Assembly (NCBI GenBank): GCA_965249765.1
Contig: CBDFMR010000005.1
Coordinates: 620,001-684,000, forward strand
DNA: 64,000 nt
Direction of reading: 5' to 3'
Origin: CBDFMR01 sp965249765
Lineage (GTDB): Bacteria > Bacteroidota > Bacteroidia > Chitinophagales > Saprospiraceae
Position 1 is the first letter of the stretch, and every line of letters begins with the position of its first letter. The notes under the pieces were generated by a model. The model searched no databases and had not been told where the DNA came from. It saw only the letters and a list, made by a program, of their open reading frames with translations. Made by a program: the position numbers and the translations under genes. Shown here in pieces: positions 37,301 through 46,231 of this stretch.

Positions 37301-39505
37301 GTGAGCGGAACACTTACCTGCAACCAAGGTACATTCTCGAGAGTTTTTACTGTGACAGATGCTAGTGGCAACTCTAGCTCATGTACGCAAGCCATTACGA
37401 TTATGGACCTACATCCATTCTTAGAATCTGATATCACATGGCCGCCAGATATTGTTTTGGACTTGTGTCCTGATACGGATGTAACGGAGATAATGTCAGG
37501 GTTCCCAATGTATACAGAAGGACCTTGTGATCTTGTATCACATAAGTTTGACGACCTCGTATTTGACAACCCCAATTCTGGATGCCAATTCATCAGAAGG
37601 ACCTGGGAGGTTTTGGATTGGTGTCAGTACATACCCAATGACCCCCAAAGCCCGGGGATTTGGTACCATACTCAAAATATTACGTTAGAAAATCATATAA
37701 ATCCACAGTTTGTTACAGGATGCACTGATACCGTTATTTGTGCCAATGAGGTGACATGTGATGGAGATGTAGTGCTTATGGTCACGGCCAACGATGATTG
37801 TACCGATTCATTGGATTTGATGTTTTGGTGGGAAGTAGATCTTGATGCAGATGGAAGCATTGATGATAATGGCAATGGTAACATTCTCACTGGCACTTAT
37901 CCTCGTGGGGATCATGAAGTTACCTGGTTTGTAGAAGATCGTTGTGGCAATGACACAATGTGTACAATCGCGATGACGATAAGAGATTGCAAGGCACCTA
38001 CTGCTGTTTGCTATAATGGCCTGGCCATACCTCTGATGCAGATGGACATGGGAGCGATGATAGAGATCTGGGCAGAAGACTTTAATAGATACAGTTCTGA
38101 TAACTGTACTGCGGATGAAGATCTGACCTTTGCCTTTGGTTCCGGTGGTTCTCCCCAGAATATGATTTTTACATGTGATGACTTGGATGAGCAGGTAGTA
38201 GAGATGTGGGTGACTGATGAAGCAGGCAACGAATCACATTGTGTAACATACGTTGACGTACAAGACATGGATTCGATTTGTCCACCTATGACGATGGCAA
38301 ATATCCGGGGAACCTTGTACACAGAAGACTTTAATATTTTGAGTGAAACAGAAGTCAATATCGAGAGTGGAGAAATGTCAGACTATTACATGAGTGATGA
38401 GAGTGGTGATTTTGCTTTTATGGAAATACCCATGCATCAAGACTATGACGTGACTCCGTTTAAAGATGGCGACTTTCTCAATGGAGTAACGACACTTGAC
38501 CTCTTACTCATCCAGAAACATATACTGGGACTTGACAAGCTGGTTTCTCCATATAAGATAATCGCAGCAGACATTCATGCAAACGAAAAAATATCAGGAG
38601 TTGACCTCATAGAATTGAGAAAACTCATCCTCGGAATATATGATGAATTACCCAACAATAGATCATGGAGATTCGTCAAATCAGACTTTGAATTTGAAGT
38701 TCCGGAAGAGCCGTGGCCATTCGAGGAAATTGCCTCCTACGAAGATCTTGACGAAAACAAGATTGCAGATTTCATTGGTGTCAAAATAGGAGATGTCAAC
38801 AATTCTGTAGACCTGTTCCAAGGACAGCAAGTCGAATCAAGAAGCTCAGCAACCATAGTAGCTGATGATGTTACTTATGAAGCTGGAGATGTGGTCAGGA
38901 TAGAATTGTTCATTCAGGGCAAGAAGCTACTCACAGGAATGCAGATGGGCTTACATTTACGAGACATGGAACTACTTGACATAGAACCTGGAGCACTGGA
39001 TATAGAGGAGTATAATTATTCCGTAACACAGAACGAAGATTTATTGATCAACATTAGCTGGAATAATATCCACGGAGAGGCTGTCCCAAAACCGTCCTCG
39101 CTATTTACGTTGATTCTTAAGTCAAGAAAAGACGGATTTTTGTCTGATGTTATGAGACTCGACAATTCAGTAATAAATGCTGAAATGTACGGCGAAAGTC
39201 TTGTGCCTGAGGACATCCATCTTAGAGTAGGAACAGAGGTAAATGAATTATTGTCACATACTAATCCCAATCCTTTCAAGGACAGGACGACAATATTCAT
39301 CACCTCAGAAAGAGAAGAGAGCATTATTCTTCAATTACACGATGTCAGCGGAAGATTACTATATGAGACAGATATGGAACTTCATTCAGGAATGAATGAA
39401 GTGATTATCGATAAGGAGAAAGTCAAAAGCCATAGTGGAATTATTATATACACGCTGAAAGGAAACACCATGCACCATTATGGAAAGCTTATCAGAGTGA
39501 AGTAA
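34337..39505 (+). CDS. Giant secreted HYR-repeat protein with dockerin-like, cohesin-like and T9SS domains
   Basis: About 1722 residues from the ATG at 34337; an in-frame TTG at 34316 is less likely. The signal peptide is MLVSLFLFTGFVYAYS. Residues about 55-1310 contain many HYR-like Ig repeats, seen as recurring TWTVEDACG, ITCPADMTAECD and CPETVTRVYIVTD segments with regular Cys pairs. Near 1380-1440 is a dockerin-like pair (NGVTTLDLLLIQKHILG and ISGVDLIELRKLILG). Near 1500-1620 is a cohesin-like domain (ADDVTYEAGDVVRIELFIQG). The final ~80 residues are a T9SS sorting domain (NPNPFKDRTTIFITSE). It is probably an adhesin or surface scaffold. A strong terminator follows. Confidence 0.88.
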   Translation: MRIMTVSSMLVSLFLFTGFVYAYSSNDSNLHDNQDKTYTHERGYPNNLLTKNSMAIICPAPVSVNAPPDACEVFVNIPLPTSDDPNCPLTVITNDLTGGADPSGIYPVSDLIITWTVEDACGAMATCPQIISIDDASIAEFECPVGLFATCGVSEHPPYASLAEFLAAGGMASDGCGLDIPTFNLLSEMSDGMTCPETVTREYMLMDMNGNDVSCTQDVTIWDLTMPTFTVPVDVTIDCNDDPTNLLLTGDVDDESDNCSSGLAAGFNDVSAAGNCPGETIITRTWSLVDDCSNVNNQDQLITVSDISAPTVICQDITVMLDINGEATINADELDGGSTDACGSTLSFSADITIFFCNDLSGGPVNVVLTVTDACGNDDTCMVMVTIEDPIMPMLTCPADMTAECDITELPPFATLDELLGAGGIYDDNCPHDPASFGLMSELSDAGSCPEVVTRVYTVSDLAGNVATCQHSIVIDDFTSPVVICPADITMAGNPTTCLATVTVPPVITSESCGIQSVVNDYTGMDNASGDYPVGVTEILWTVTDLCGNVGTCMMEVQVLDSGPPVLTCPADLTATCDISEQPPYATFMEFETDGGTYNDNCSLDPSSFALFSETSDAMTCPETVTRVYIVTDESGNTGTCSQLIVIDDNINPTFDALPPPLADIDCDDSFPAQIALTASDNCSGPVVVTPSVDPFNVNICSGYSVTFRWTATDVCGNSVDITRTFTVLRDSEIPMVSCNDVTVDTDPSVCVTNTTPLPPTITDNCSSWSMTNSYNGTDDATDEYPIGTTPITWTVTDDCGNINTCEQLVTVEDNEGPDIVCDPDQCVVLGGSGTGLIQAINLIISATDNCNTLGSHEVGRVNAGPCGIANDTDFGPSVEFCCADAGQDIMVEVIVYDGAGNSTTCMVRVAVKDNTPPTIVTCPTDITVSCEFPVDTSDLSGFGTIVFDIADINDITVNDEVYDPTFIAGQDGFATDNCMDGLTLSESVSGTLTCNQGTFSRVFTVTDASGNSSSCTQAITIMDLHPFLESDITWPPDIVLDLCPDTDVTEIMSGFPMYTEGPCDLVSHKFDDLVFDNPNSGCQFIRRTWEVLDWCQYIPNDPQSPGIWYHTQNITLENHINPQFVTGCTDTVICANEVTCDGDVVLMVTANDDCTDSLDLMFWWEVDLDADGSIDDNGNGNILTGTYPRGDHEVTWFVEDRCGNDTMCTIAMTIRDCKAPTAVCYNGLAIPLMQMDMGAMIEIWAEDFNRYSSDNCTADEDLTFAFGSGGSPQNMIFTCDDLDEQVVEMWVTDEAGNESHCVTYVDVQDMDSICPPMTMANIRGTLYTEDFNILSETEVNIESGEMSDYYMSDESGDFAFMEIPMHQDYDVTPFKDGDFLNGVTTLDLLLIQKHILGLDKLVSPYKIIAADIHANEKISGVDLIELRKLILGIYDELPNNRSWRFVKSDFEFEVPEEPWPFEEIASYEDLDENKIADFIGVKIGDVNNSVDLFQGQQVESRSSATIVADDVTYEAGDVVRIELFIQGKKLLTGMQMGLHLRDMELLDIEPGALDIEEYNYSVTQNEDLLINISWNNIHGEAVPKPSSLFTLILKSRKDGFLSDVMRLDNSVINAEMYGESLVPEDIHLRVGTEVNELLSHTNPNPFKDRTTIFITSEREESIILQLHDVSGRLLYETDMELHSGMNEVIIDKEKVKSHSGIIIYTLKGNTMHHYGKLIRVK

Positions 39506-39530
39506 CAGCTGCAGTATATCATATTAGATA

Positions 39531-39559
39531 AAGCCCGGCATTCATAGTCGGGCTTTTTT
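39531..39559 (+). terminator. Rho-independent terminator
   Basis: AAGCCCG (39531-39537) pairs with CGGGCTT (39549-39555), followed by a T tract. It lies 26 nt after the HYR gene stop. Confidence 0.88.
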
Positions 39560-39587
39560 AATTTCTAGTTATTGGGATGGTTGAAAT

Positions 39588-40115
39588 CCCACGCCTTTAG
39601 GCGGGAACTTTAGTATCTTAGTGAGATGGCAAATTATAGGAAAGGCTCACATACGAAGTATGACATAAAGATACACATAGTGGGTGACGAAATATCGGAA
39701 GCCAGTAATGAGAGGAGAAATAGCAAAGCGGGTAGGACAACTAATTAGAGAGATATGTATGACAAATGAGATACAAATAGTAAAAGGCCATGTATCGAAG
39801 GATCATGTACACCTACTACTAAGTTATCCACCGAAGATAAGAATAAGTAAAATAGCACAATACATAAAAGGGAAAACGTCAAGGAAACTACTCCAAGAGT
39901 ATACAGAGCTTCTGAAGATGTTTTGGGGACGCCACGTTTGGGCTAGAGGATATTTTGCAGTTAGTAGTGGTAATGTTACGGACAAAGTAATAGAAGAGTA
40001 CATATCAAATCAGGATAAAGAGCCAAAGAATGATGATTTTAAAATCCATGATGATTAATAACCGGCTTACAGCCGTAAAATGAAATCTACCGGCTTCAAG
40101 CCAGTAGTAGTTTAA
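39588..40115 (+). mobile_element. IS200/IS605-type insertion sequence
   Basis: The left part carries a hairpin (CCCACGCC-TTTA-GGCGGG, 39588-39606). The transposase frame follows. Right-end hairpins are CGGCTTACAGCCG near 40073 and CTACCGGCTTCAAGCCAGTAG near 40087. Ends of this family are hairpins rather than inverted repeats, which fits. It sits between the HYR gene terminator and the 3' end of the SNF2 gene. A member of the dispersed palindrome family begins only 7 nt beyond the right end. Confidence 0.8.
39626..40058 (+). pseudogene. tnpA: IS200-type TnpA (Y1 transposase), frameshifted
   Basis: The frame from ATG 39626 starts MANYRKGSHTKYDIKIHIVG, matching the TnpA start. The expected continuation (WVTKYRKPVMRGEIA) is in another frame, readable from about 39675. 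A loss of 2 nt in the GTG/GGTG stretch near 39670 would explain this. The second part keeps the HUH motif (HVSKDHVHLLLSYPP) and the tail RGYFAVSSGNVTDKVIEEYI with the likely catalytic Tyr. The total length would be near 145 residues, normal for the family. Confidence 0.85.
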
Positions 40116-40121
40116 TCAAAA

Positions 40122-40154
40122 GAATTCCTCGAGGCTCTGCGTCGGGGTAGTTCA
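40122..40154 (-). repeat. Palindromic repeat element at the SNF2 gene 3' end
   Basis: On the minus strand it begins TGAACTACCCCG and ends CGAGGAATTC. Its first three bases are the TGA stop codon of the SNF2 helicase gene. It matches 4650-4681 and 14995-15026. Confidence 0.72.
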
Positions 40155-42599
40155 TTTCTCCAAATTATGTGACGCAGAATCTATGTGCTTGTCCAGGCCC
40201 TTGATCTTAAATCGCATCGTGACTTCTCCTGTATTTTTGTCGATCTCGATTTGTTGATCCTTAAATGAAGAAGTGCCTCCGGTCATGACTTCGAGCATGC
40301 CTGATAAAAACTTCATACCCTGGTCCATCACTTCGTTGAGTTTTTCACCGGGATGTTTAGATAATCCATTATTTTTTCCATGAGTCTGACCCATTTGGTT
40401 GGATTCTCCAAATGATTCATTTTCAATAACAAGACTTTCTACGTTAGCAATCTCTGAAGAATCCTTATCTGGCTTTTCATCATTCGCATTAATATCATCA
40501 TCAGCAATAGAACCAATCACATTTCTTCCCTGTTGTAAATTATCGCTAATGTCCTTGACAAGATTCGCAAACTTCTTAGCGTCGACAAAAATATCGGCCT
40601 CTCCTCCATCCAATATACCACTTGCCATGCCTGATTTGAATCGTAACCGATCCAACATATTGCTTTCTATGGAGCCCTGACTAACTAAATTTATTACGCG
40701 AATATTCCTCTTTTGCCCTATTCTGTGTACACGACCAATGCGCTGTTCTAATACTGCCGGATTCCAAGGCAGGTCAACATTTATGATTACAGATGCTTCC
40801 TGTAAATTAAGACCCTGTCCACCGGCATCAGTAGATAGAAAAATACGCGTTTCAACGTCTGTTTTAAATTTTGTGATTATCTCCGCTCTTTTTTTAGACG
40901 ATAAACTTCCATGTAAATATTCATACCTCAAACCACAAGCATCCAATTCCGCAGCAATCAATTGATGCATGCGCTTCCATTCACTAAATACGATTATTTT
41001 TTCATCAGAAGCGACAATAATTTCTCGCACAATTGTCATTAACTCATCTACCTTAGTATCGTGTCGATTTTTCTGATCTACAATAAAAGTGCTGTCACAG
41101 ACCATACGCATGCATGACAAATTGATCATTAATTTCCGCCTGTCATTTTCATTTAAAAATCCTGTAGCTTTCCATTTATTTACAAGTCTTGCAACCGTCA
41201 CCCGATATTCTTCATAATATTCTACTTGCCCTTGAGACATAGGAACAAATCGATTCATGTCTATTCTTTCGGGCAGATCTTCCAGTACTTCATTTTTCTT
41301 CCTTCGTATAAGTCGATCAGACACCAACTTACCGATCTTGTCCAATTTTTGATACCCTAGCAGTTTGCCATTTTCATCCCTAATGGTATGATTAGCAATA
41401 AACTGATGTAATGGACCTAGCTTATAAATATCTACAAACTGCATGACCGAATATAATTCTTGTAATTTATTCTCAACAGGTGTTCCACTTAGGGCCAGAG
41501 CATACGTGCTCTCAAGCCTCTTAAACGCACGCGAAGTTTTTGTATCCCAATTTTTTATTCTTTGAGCTTCATCAAGAATAATCAGGTCATAATCGGAATC
41601 ATTGATCCAATCTAAATCATTCCGAGCCATCCCATGACTGGTTATAGAGTAATTTACCTCATGTAAGTATTGTTGTTTTCTTTTGTGGATCATTCCCTCT
41701 ATAACATGAACCTTACTTTCTGTAAACTTTTTAATTTCATTTAGCCATTGTATTTTCAACGATGTTGGACAGATTATCAAGACCTTTTTTATTTTAAGAT
41801 ATTTAAAATAAAACTCCGCCATACATAGAGCCTGAATCGTTTTCCCCAATCCCATATCGTCGGCAATGATGCATCTCCCACGTTTAATAGCAAAATATAC
41901 TCCTTCTCGCTGATAAGGATACAATTGGGTTTTGAGCAATTTGTCCAATATCTTCATTTGCCCCTTAGTAGGAATAACACTATCAATCAGCTCAATTCTC
42001 TTGCTATATGAACGAAGGTCTATTATGTAGTCCAAGGCATCTGGGTAAACCCGTAAATCCCATCCCCTTTTCTTTCCAAGGGAAATAAACTTATTTATTC
42101 CCTGTATAACTTCTTTCTTAATAATCAGATCATGGGTAAAGAATTTTTTAGCATTGTGCCTAATTTCCTCACGATTTTCCATACCGATTTTTAATTTGAT
42201 CTTTAAAGCACCTAAATAGTCGATATAAATAGAAGAATAGTGGGGTTCTTTTCCGTTTCTTACAGCCGTTTTATATCCTCGTTTTTTTTCAACGACCATA
42301 CGAACAGACTCGAGATGCTTGCATGTACCTAGTTGGTTTATCTTGAAGTCGGCGCAAGAGCAAAAACTTCTACTATAGCGGTCATCTCTGAAAGCTACTT
42401 TATGATATGAATCATACAGGGGATTGTGTACCTCATAGTCTGAAAAGAAATCCTCATCACCAATGTTTACAATGTCAAAATTTTGCTTTTCAGCAAATTG
42501 TCTTCTTAAAGCCCGTTGCCAGTCCTCAATACTCATATCCTCTGGTTTTGTGTAGTACGAGACTTTAGCTTTCTTTTTTTTTCTTTTATTAAGTGTCAT
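40152..42599 (-). CDS. SNF2/Rad54-type helicase with SWIM zinc finger
   Basis: 815 residues. Near residue 80-95 is a SWIM zinc finger (CSCADFKINQLGTCKH). The SNF2 ATPase follows: motif I DDMGLGKTIQA near 248, motif II DEAQRIKN near 345, SGTPVENKLQE near 372, and C-terminal helicase motifs STDAGGQGLNLQ near 613 and QRIGRVHRIGQ near 640. A soluble tail of about 150 residues follows. SNF2 enzymes translocate on double-stranded DNA; the bacterial role is unclear, either transcription recycling as for RapA or part of a defence system. It lies in a region full of mobile elements. Confidence 0.9.
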   Translation of the reverse strand: MTLNKRKKKKAKVSYYTKPEDMSIEDWQRALRRQFAEKQNFDIVNIGDEDFFSDYEVHNPLYDSYHKVAFRDDRYSRSFCSCADFKINQLGTCKHLESVRMVVEKKRGYKTAVRNGKEPHYSSIYIDYLGALKIKLKIGMENREEIRHNAKKFFTHDLIIKKEVIQGINKFISLGKKRGWDLRVYPDALDYIIDLRSYSKRIELIDSVIPTKGQMKILDKLLKTQLYPYQREGVYFAIKRGRCIIADDMGLGKTIQALCMAEFYFKYLKIKKVLIICPTSLKIQWLNEIKKFTESKVHVIEGMIHKRKQQYLHEVNYSITSHGMARNDLDWINDSDYDLIILDEAQRIKNWDTKTSRAFKRLESTYALALSGTPVENKLQELYSVMQFVDIYKLGPLHQFIANHTIRDENGKLLGYQKLDKIGKLVSDRLIRRKKNEVLEDLPERIDMNRFVPMSQGQVEYYEEYRVTVARLVNKWKATGFLNENDRRKLMINLSCMRMVCDSTFIVDQKNRHDTKVDELMTIVREIIVASDEKIIVFSEWKRMHQLIAAELDACGLRYEYLHGSLSSKKRAEIITKFKTDVETRIFLSTDAGGQGLNLQEASVIINVDLPWNPAVLEQRIGRVHRIGQKRNIRVINLVSQGSIESNMLDRLRFKSGMASGILDGGEADIFVDAKKFANLVKDISDNLQQGRNVIGSIADDDINANDEKPDKDSSEIANVESLVIENESFGESNQMGQTHGKNNGLSKHPGEKLNEVMDQGMKFLSGMLEVMTGGTSSFKDQQIEIDKNTGEVTMRFKIKGLDKHIDSASHNLEK

Positions 42600-42671
42600 T
42601 TTTTTCTTGACTAGGTGGCATCAAAGGTATAAAACAACGTCGCAGTTACATCAAGTCGCTAAGCCTGATTA

Positions 42672-42884
42672 TTAGTGTTCTTTGCCTTCTTTATTACCCT
42701 CAAACATAATATAAACCAATCCCAGTAACAATAACCCGCCGATGAGCCAGTAACCCCATGAAGTAGCAGTTTCTATCGGACTCATATCCCCCACGGCAGT
42801 AAACGCCGCCCAATAAAAAGGATGTGCATTGGGATTCTCAGAGAGGTAGTCGAGCTTTGCTTGTCGCAATGGTTCGGTAAGAAA
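42672..42884 (-). pseudogene. C-terminal tail of a CHAT-domain protein, cut off by an IS
   Basis: The frame reads TEPLRQAKLDYLSENPNAHP then FYWAAFTAVGDMSP, the typical end of the caspase-like CHAT domain, followed by a membrane helix (YWLIGGLLLLGLVYIMFEG) and a basic end. All upstream parts are missing; the sequence changes to transposase at about 42885. The catalytic His and Cys are not in the surviving piece. Confidence 0.75.
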
Positions 42885-43757
42885 AGAGAGATAAATAACG
42901 CATTTGTGCTAGGCCGAAGCCTTATAACGGCAATATTAAGAAAAATGGAAGGAATAGGAAGGTGTCAGTACAAATTCATGAGTGATATTTTTCTACTCAT
43001 GTTGACACTGCCACATAGGGCAAACTTTGTTCAGTTGGGTAGATATGGGCAAATGTGTGAGCAGAGCTATAGGTTAAATTTTGGAAAGCCCTTTGATTTT
43101 ATTGATTTCAATATTAGACTTATCGATAAGCATAGTAGTGGAGAACTAATACTTGGATTTGATCCGTCCTATATTACAAAGAGTGGAAAACACACCCCGG
43201 GATTGGGATACTTTTATTCTGGAGTAGCGGAGCGTTATAAGCATGGATTAGAGATAGGCAGTTTGTGCGCAATAGACTTGGTACAGAATACGGCCTATCA
43301 TATAGAGGCAACCCAAAGTCCTTCAGCCCGTAAGGGAGGAATGGAAGCAGGCCAGACACTGGTTGATCACTATGCACAGTGCATAGTAAGGGTAGGTTCA
43401 CGAGTTGACAAACTGAGCCATATACTGGTAGTGGATGGATATTTTGCTAAGAGAAAATTTATTGATGCTATAAAAGAAAAAACGTCAATGGAGATAGTCT
43501 GTCGATTACGAGATGATGCTAATCTAAGATATTTAGTGATAAAAAAGAATGACAATGTCGTAGGATGGCCAAAGCTGTACGAAGGGAAAGTGGACGAATA
43601 CAATATAGGCAAAAGACGATTACAACTTGTTTGTAAAGAAGATAGAATGGAAATCTATGAGGGGGTTGTTTTCAGTGTAGGCTTAAAGCGCAAAATAAAA
43701 ATAGCCTACACAGTATTCTACGACAAGACAGGTCAGCGTGAAATGCTTAGGAAATAG
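42885..43757 (+). pseudogene. IS4-like DDE transposase, 3'-truncated
   Basis: The frame encodes MSDIFLLMLTLPHRANFVQL, FDPSYITKSGKHTPGLGYFY and HILVVDGYFAKRKFIDAI, as in Bacteroidota IS4-superfamily transposases; the first two acidic active-site residues are probably in FDPSY and VVDGYF. It ends at a stop after QREMLRK, well before the Glu-containing C-terminal region expected for the family, so it is truncated. The 5' boundary with the CHAT fragment has no clear start codon of its own. Confidence 0.72.
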
Positions 43758-43870
43758 TTTTTAACTTATCAATAATATAGTCACCCTTCCTAATATAATG
43801 TGTTTTGTGATATTTCAAGCTACTTATGGTTTCCCTTCTTTTTCCCCCCTTACATTTTATTCGAAGAAAA

Positions 43871-43900
43871 TACCTCGAGGCTTGCCTCGGGGATAGTTGG
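43871..43900 (-). repeat. Palindromic element next to the truncated IS21
   Basis: On the minus strand CCAACTATCCCCGAGGCAAG continues to CCTCGAGGTA; arms CCCCGAGGC and GCCTCGAGG pair. It resembles the TGAACTACCCCG family and lies about 15 nt past the broken 3' end of istA. Confidence 0.6.
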
Positions 43901-43915
43901 TTTCAAGAAATTCGT

Positions 43916-44812
43916 TTATTCTAGCCGATCAATAAAGGCTAGATTAATTTGTTCTATACTATGGAAAATATCATTACGCAACGGCCCATATACTTGATTA
44001 TATAGAATATTTACATGACGTTCGACGTGTGCTTTATCTTTTGGACGACCAGAACGTGTGGCATTTAATTCTATGCCATAGTGAGAGGAAAGCTGAATAC
44101 ACAGTTCCGAAAATTTGGGCTCATATCGATCTGCTCGGGTAACAAAGCTCTTTAGATTATCACTCAAAAGTACTTTAGGTACACCGCCAATAAAGAGCAA
44201 GGCTTGATTAATGCCCTGGATAAAATCCTCTTGACGCTGACTGGCCACAGCCACGGCAAACATATAACCAGAATATGGCATCGTACACATCAGTACTTCT
44301 GAATAGATTATTTCCCCTGTCTTCTTGTCAACCCAACTTGTTTTTTTGCCTGCATAATCAACACTTAAAACATCTGCCGCTTTATGCTCCAGACGAAGGG
44401 TTACATCTTGACGGGCCTTGTAAGATTTTACTTTTTTGCAAAATCGGCTGTAGCAAAAACCATCCGCAGACTCCAGCTTATATTCTTCCCAAAGTAACTG
44501 TAAGGTCACTCCAACTCGACTAAGCTCATCAACCAATTTTGGTAGTCGTGCAGCAAATTCCGCTTCACGATGATTATCTTCGGATCGACTGGGTCCATAT
44601 GCCACTTGTTTTATCAAGGCTTCTTCTTCAGTATCTAAATCTATTTGAGCCGCTATGATCTTGCGAACGTAGCCCCGAACAGTATTACGTGACACCCCCA
44701 CAAGTCGACTAATCTTCTTCAAAGGGACTCCTTGATTATAAAACTTCATGATCTGTCTAATTTTCTCCATTCGTGTAGGTTTGTAGGCCATTACTTGTCT
44801 GTTTTTTAACAA
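43916..44812 (-). pseudogene. istA: IS21-family transposase IstA, 3'-truncated
   Basis: 298 residues. Helix-turn-helix near residue 33 (VPLKKISRLVGVSRNTVRGY). DDE core: SVDYAGKKTSWVD near 148, VLLSDNLKSFVT near 213, and DKAHVERHVNILYNQVYG near 260. The normal C-terminal ~200 residues are absent and no istB follows. Terminal repeats lie upstream at 44867-44940. Confidence 0.85.
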
Positions 44813-44866
44813 GTAATCATCCTATTTCCAAATCCACCGAATCACCTGCTCAACCCGTACAATGCC

Positions 44867-44940
44867 GGGGGGGTCAGCTTGGGAGAACTAGGGGGTCAAT
44901 CTAATAGAGAATCAGGGGGTCAGCTTAGGGAGAATAGACA
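44867..44940 (-). repeat. IS21 terminal multiple repeats
   Basis: Three GGGGGTCA-type repeats end in GAGAA (GGGGGTCAGCTTGGGAGAA and similar), spaced about 25 nt. The end on the minus strand begins TGTC. Multiple short terminal repeats upstream of istA are typical of IS21. Confidence 0.75.
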
Positions 44941-45420
44941 CCATCTACCACCGATAAAATAGTCAATACCTAAATCGACATTACCTCCATATCATTTAAA
45001 ATTTTCTCCTAGCAAAATCGGAACATTTGCTTCGGCAAAAATGTAAAAAGCGGGAGTAGCGCCAATTTCTTATTTGATTATCAACGTGTTACGTGTCGTG
45101 GCGTTCATATAAGGTCTATATAAGTTAATATTCCACATTTATTAGAAAACATAAGGTATCCAGTATTTGAGTTATCATATAGATTCGATTCAACTTCCTC
45201 TAAGTATTTCGAAATACCTTAGTCAATTGGAAGTTATCTAATTTCAATCGTATATATTTACTTTTTCGCCATAGGTTCAAATATCAAATCTTCATAATTG
45301 AGAGCTGAACACAATTGAATAAGCCTTAAGCCTTAAGCCTATCATTGAATTTCTTATTCACAAGCAATCCTAAGTAATAAACCATCTTCATAATTGTTTA
45401 ACTCAACTCTACATTCAAGT
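44941..45420. other. Gene-free stretch between IS21 and the MBL fragment
   Basis: About 480 AT-rich nt. The only structure I see is a small UUCG-loop hairpin near 45023-45044 and a short tandem GCCTTAA repeat near 45334. No supportable gene. Confidence 0.45.
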
Positions 45421-45805
45421 TCATATTATACTGGATAGATAAATTGATTGGTTGTACAAAGTAACTTTCAAATCATCTAAAAATCCACAATTTATTTGGC
45501 CAAAATTGTTGTCGTATATTGTGATAGACCCAAGTCCAATATTGTATTTCCCCGTGAGAGTCTTTGGGGTTCGTATGTAGTTTCCAGAAGGGTTAGAAGT
45601 ACATGCTGCAATTCTACAATGGTTTTGAACAATTGCCTTGCAAATGTCATTCTTTGGCAGATAATTTTTAAGACTGGATGCCCAAGAAGTCATCTTAATA
45701 AAATTAAGGGGTTTCAATAATGTCGTCCAATCTGCCTTGTTATAACTGGTTTTACTTCCATGATGTGGTGCTTTAATAACATCGAAAGTAAAACAAGACA
45801 AAGCA
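45421..45805 (-). pseudogene. C-terminal fragment of a metallo-beta-lactamase-fold hydrolase
   Basis: The frame reads FDVIKAPHHGSKTSYNKADW, where APHHGS is typical of the ComEC/Rec2-like MBL group, followed by a MTSWASS ... AACTSNPSGNYIR segment and a beta-rich end. The N-terminal HxHxDH metal site is missing. At about 45805 the sequence passes into an opposite-strand transposase fragment, which cut the gene. Confidence 0.7.
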
Positions 45806-46231
45806 AAAGGGGTATATTTTTTGCGCACAAATTATTCAGATCCAACCGAAAATCAATTATGGGATATATACAACACCATCCGTGAAGTTGAATCAACCTT
45901 TAGGTGTCTAAAAACTGACCTGCAAATTAGACCCATTCACCACCAAAAAGACGAGCGAATCAAAAGTCATATCTACTTGACAGTTTTAGCTTATCAACTT
46001 GTTAATACGATTCGATATATGCTAAAGCAACATGGTCTCACATACGATTGGAGAAACATACTTAGAATATTGAATACCCATACTATCCAAACTGTTGTGC
46101 TTCCTACGGATAAAAAGGTGATTCATATGCGCATACCTTCTAAGCCCATTGAACAACTACAGCAAATTTATTCTGCCACCCAATGTAAGCACACTCAAAC
46201 CCCTACAAAAAAATATGTAGTGTACCACTGA
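45806..46231 (+). pseudogene. IS1634/IS4-family transposase, C-terminal fragment
   Basis: The frame KGVYFLRTNY ... LWDIYNTIREVESTFRCLKT carries the E of the DDE triad (Y-2-REVESTFR-type). Then comes HIYLTVLAYQLVNTIRYML. It has no start and lacks the first two thirds of the transposase. It abuts the MBL fragment. Confidence 0.75.

Noticed and set aside
34692..38358. Numerous short frames on both strands within the HYR gene
   Set aside because: Shadows of the repetitive Thr/Asp/Cys-rich HYR coding sequence.
45334..45352. Short tandem GCCTTAA repeat, considered as a CRISPR or iteron start
   Set aside because: Only two to three short units without spacers or a nearby replication gene.
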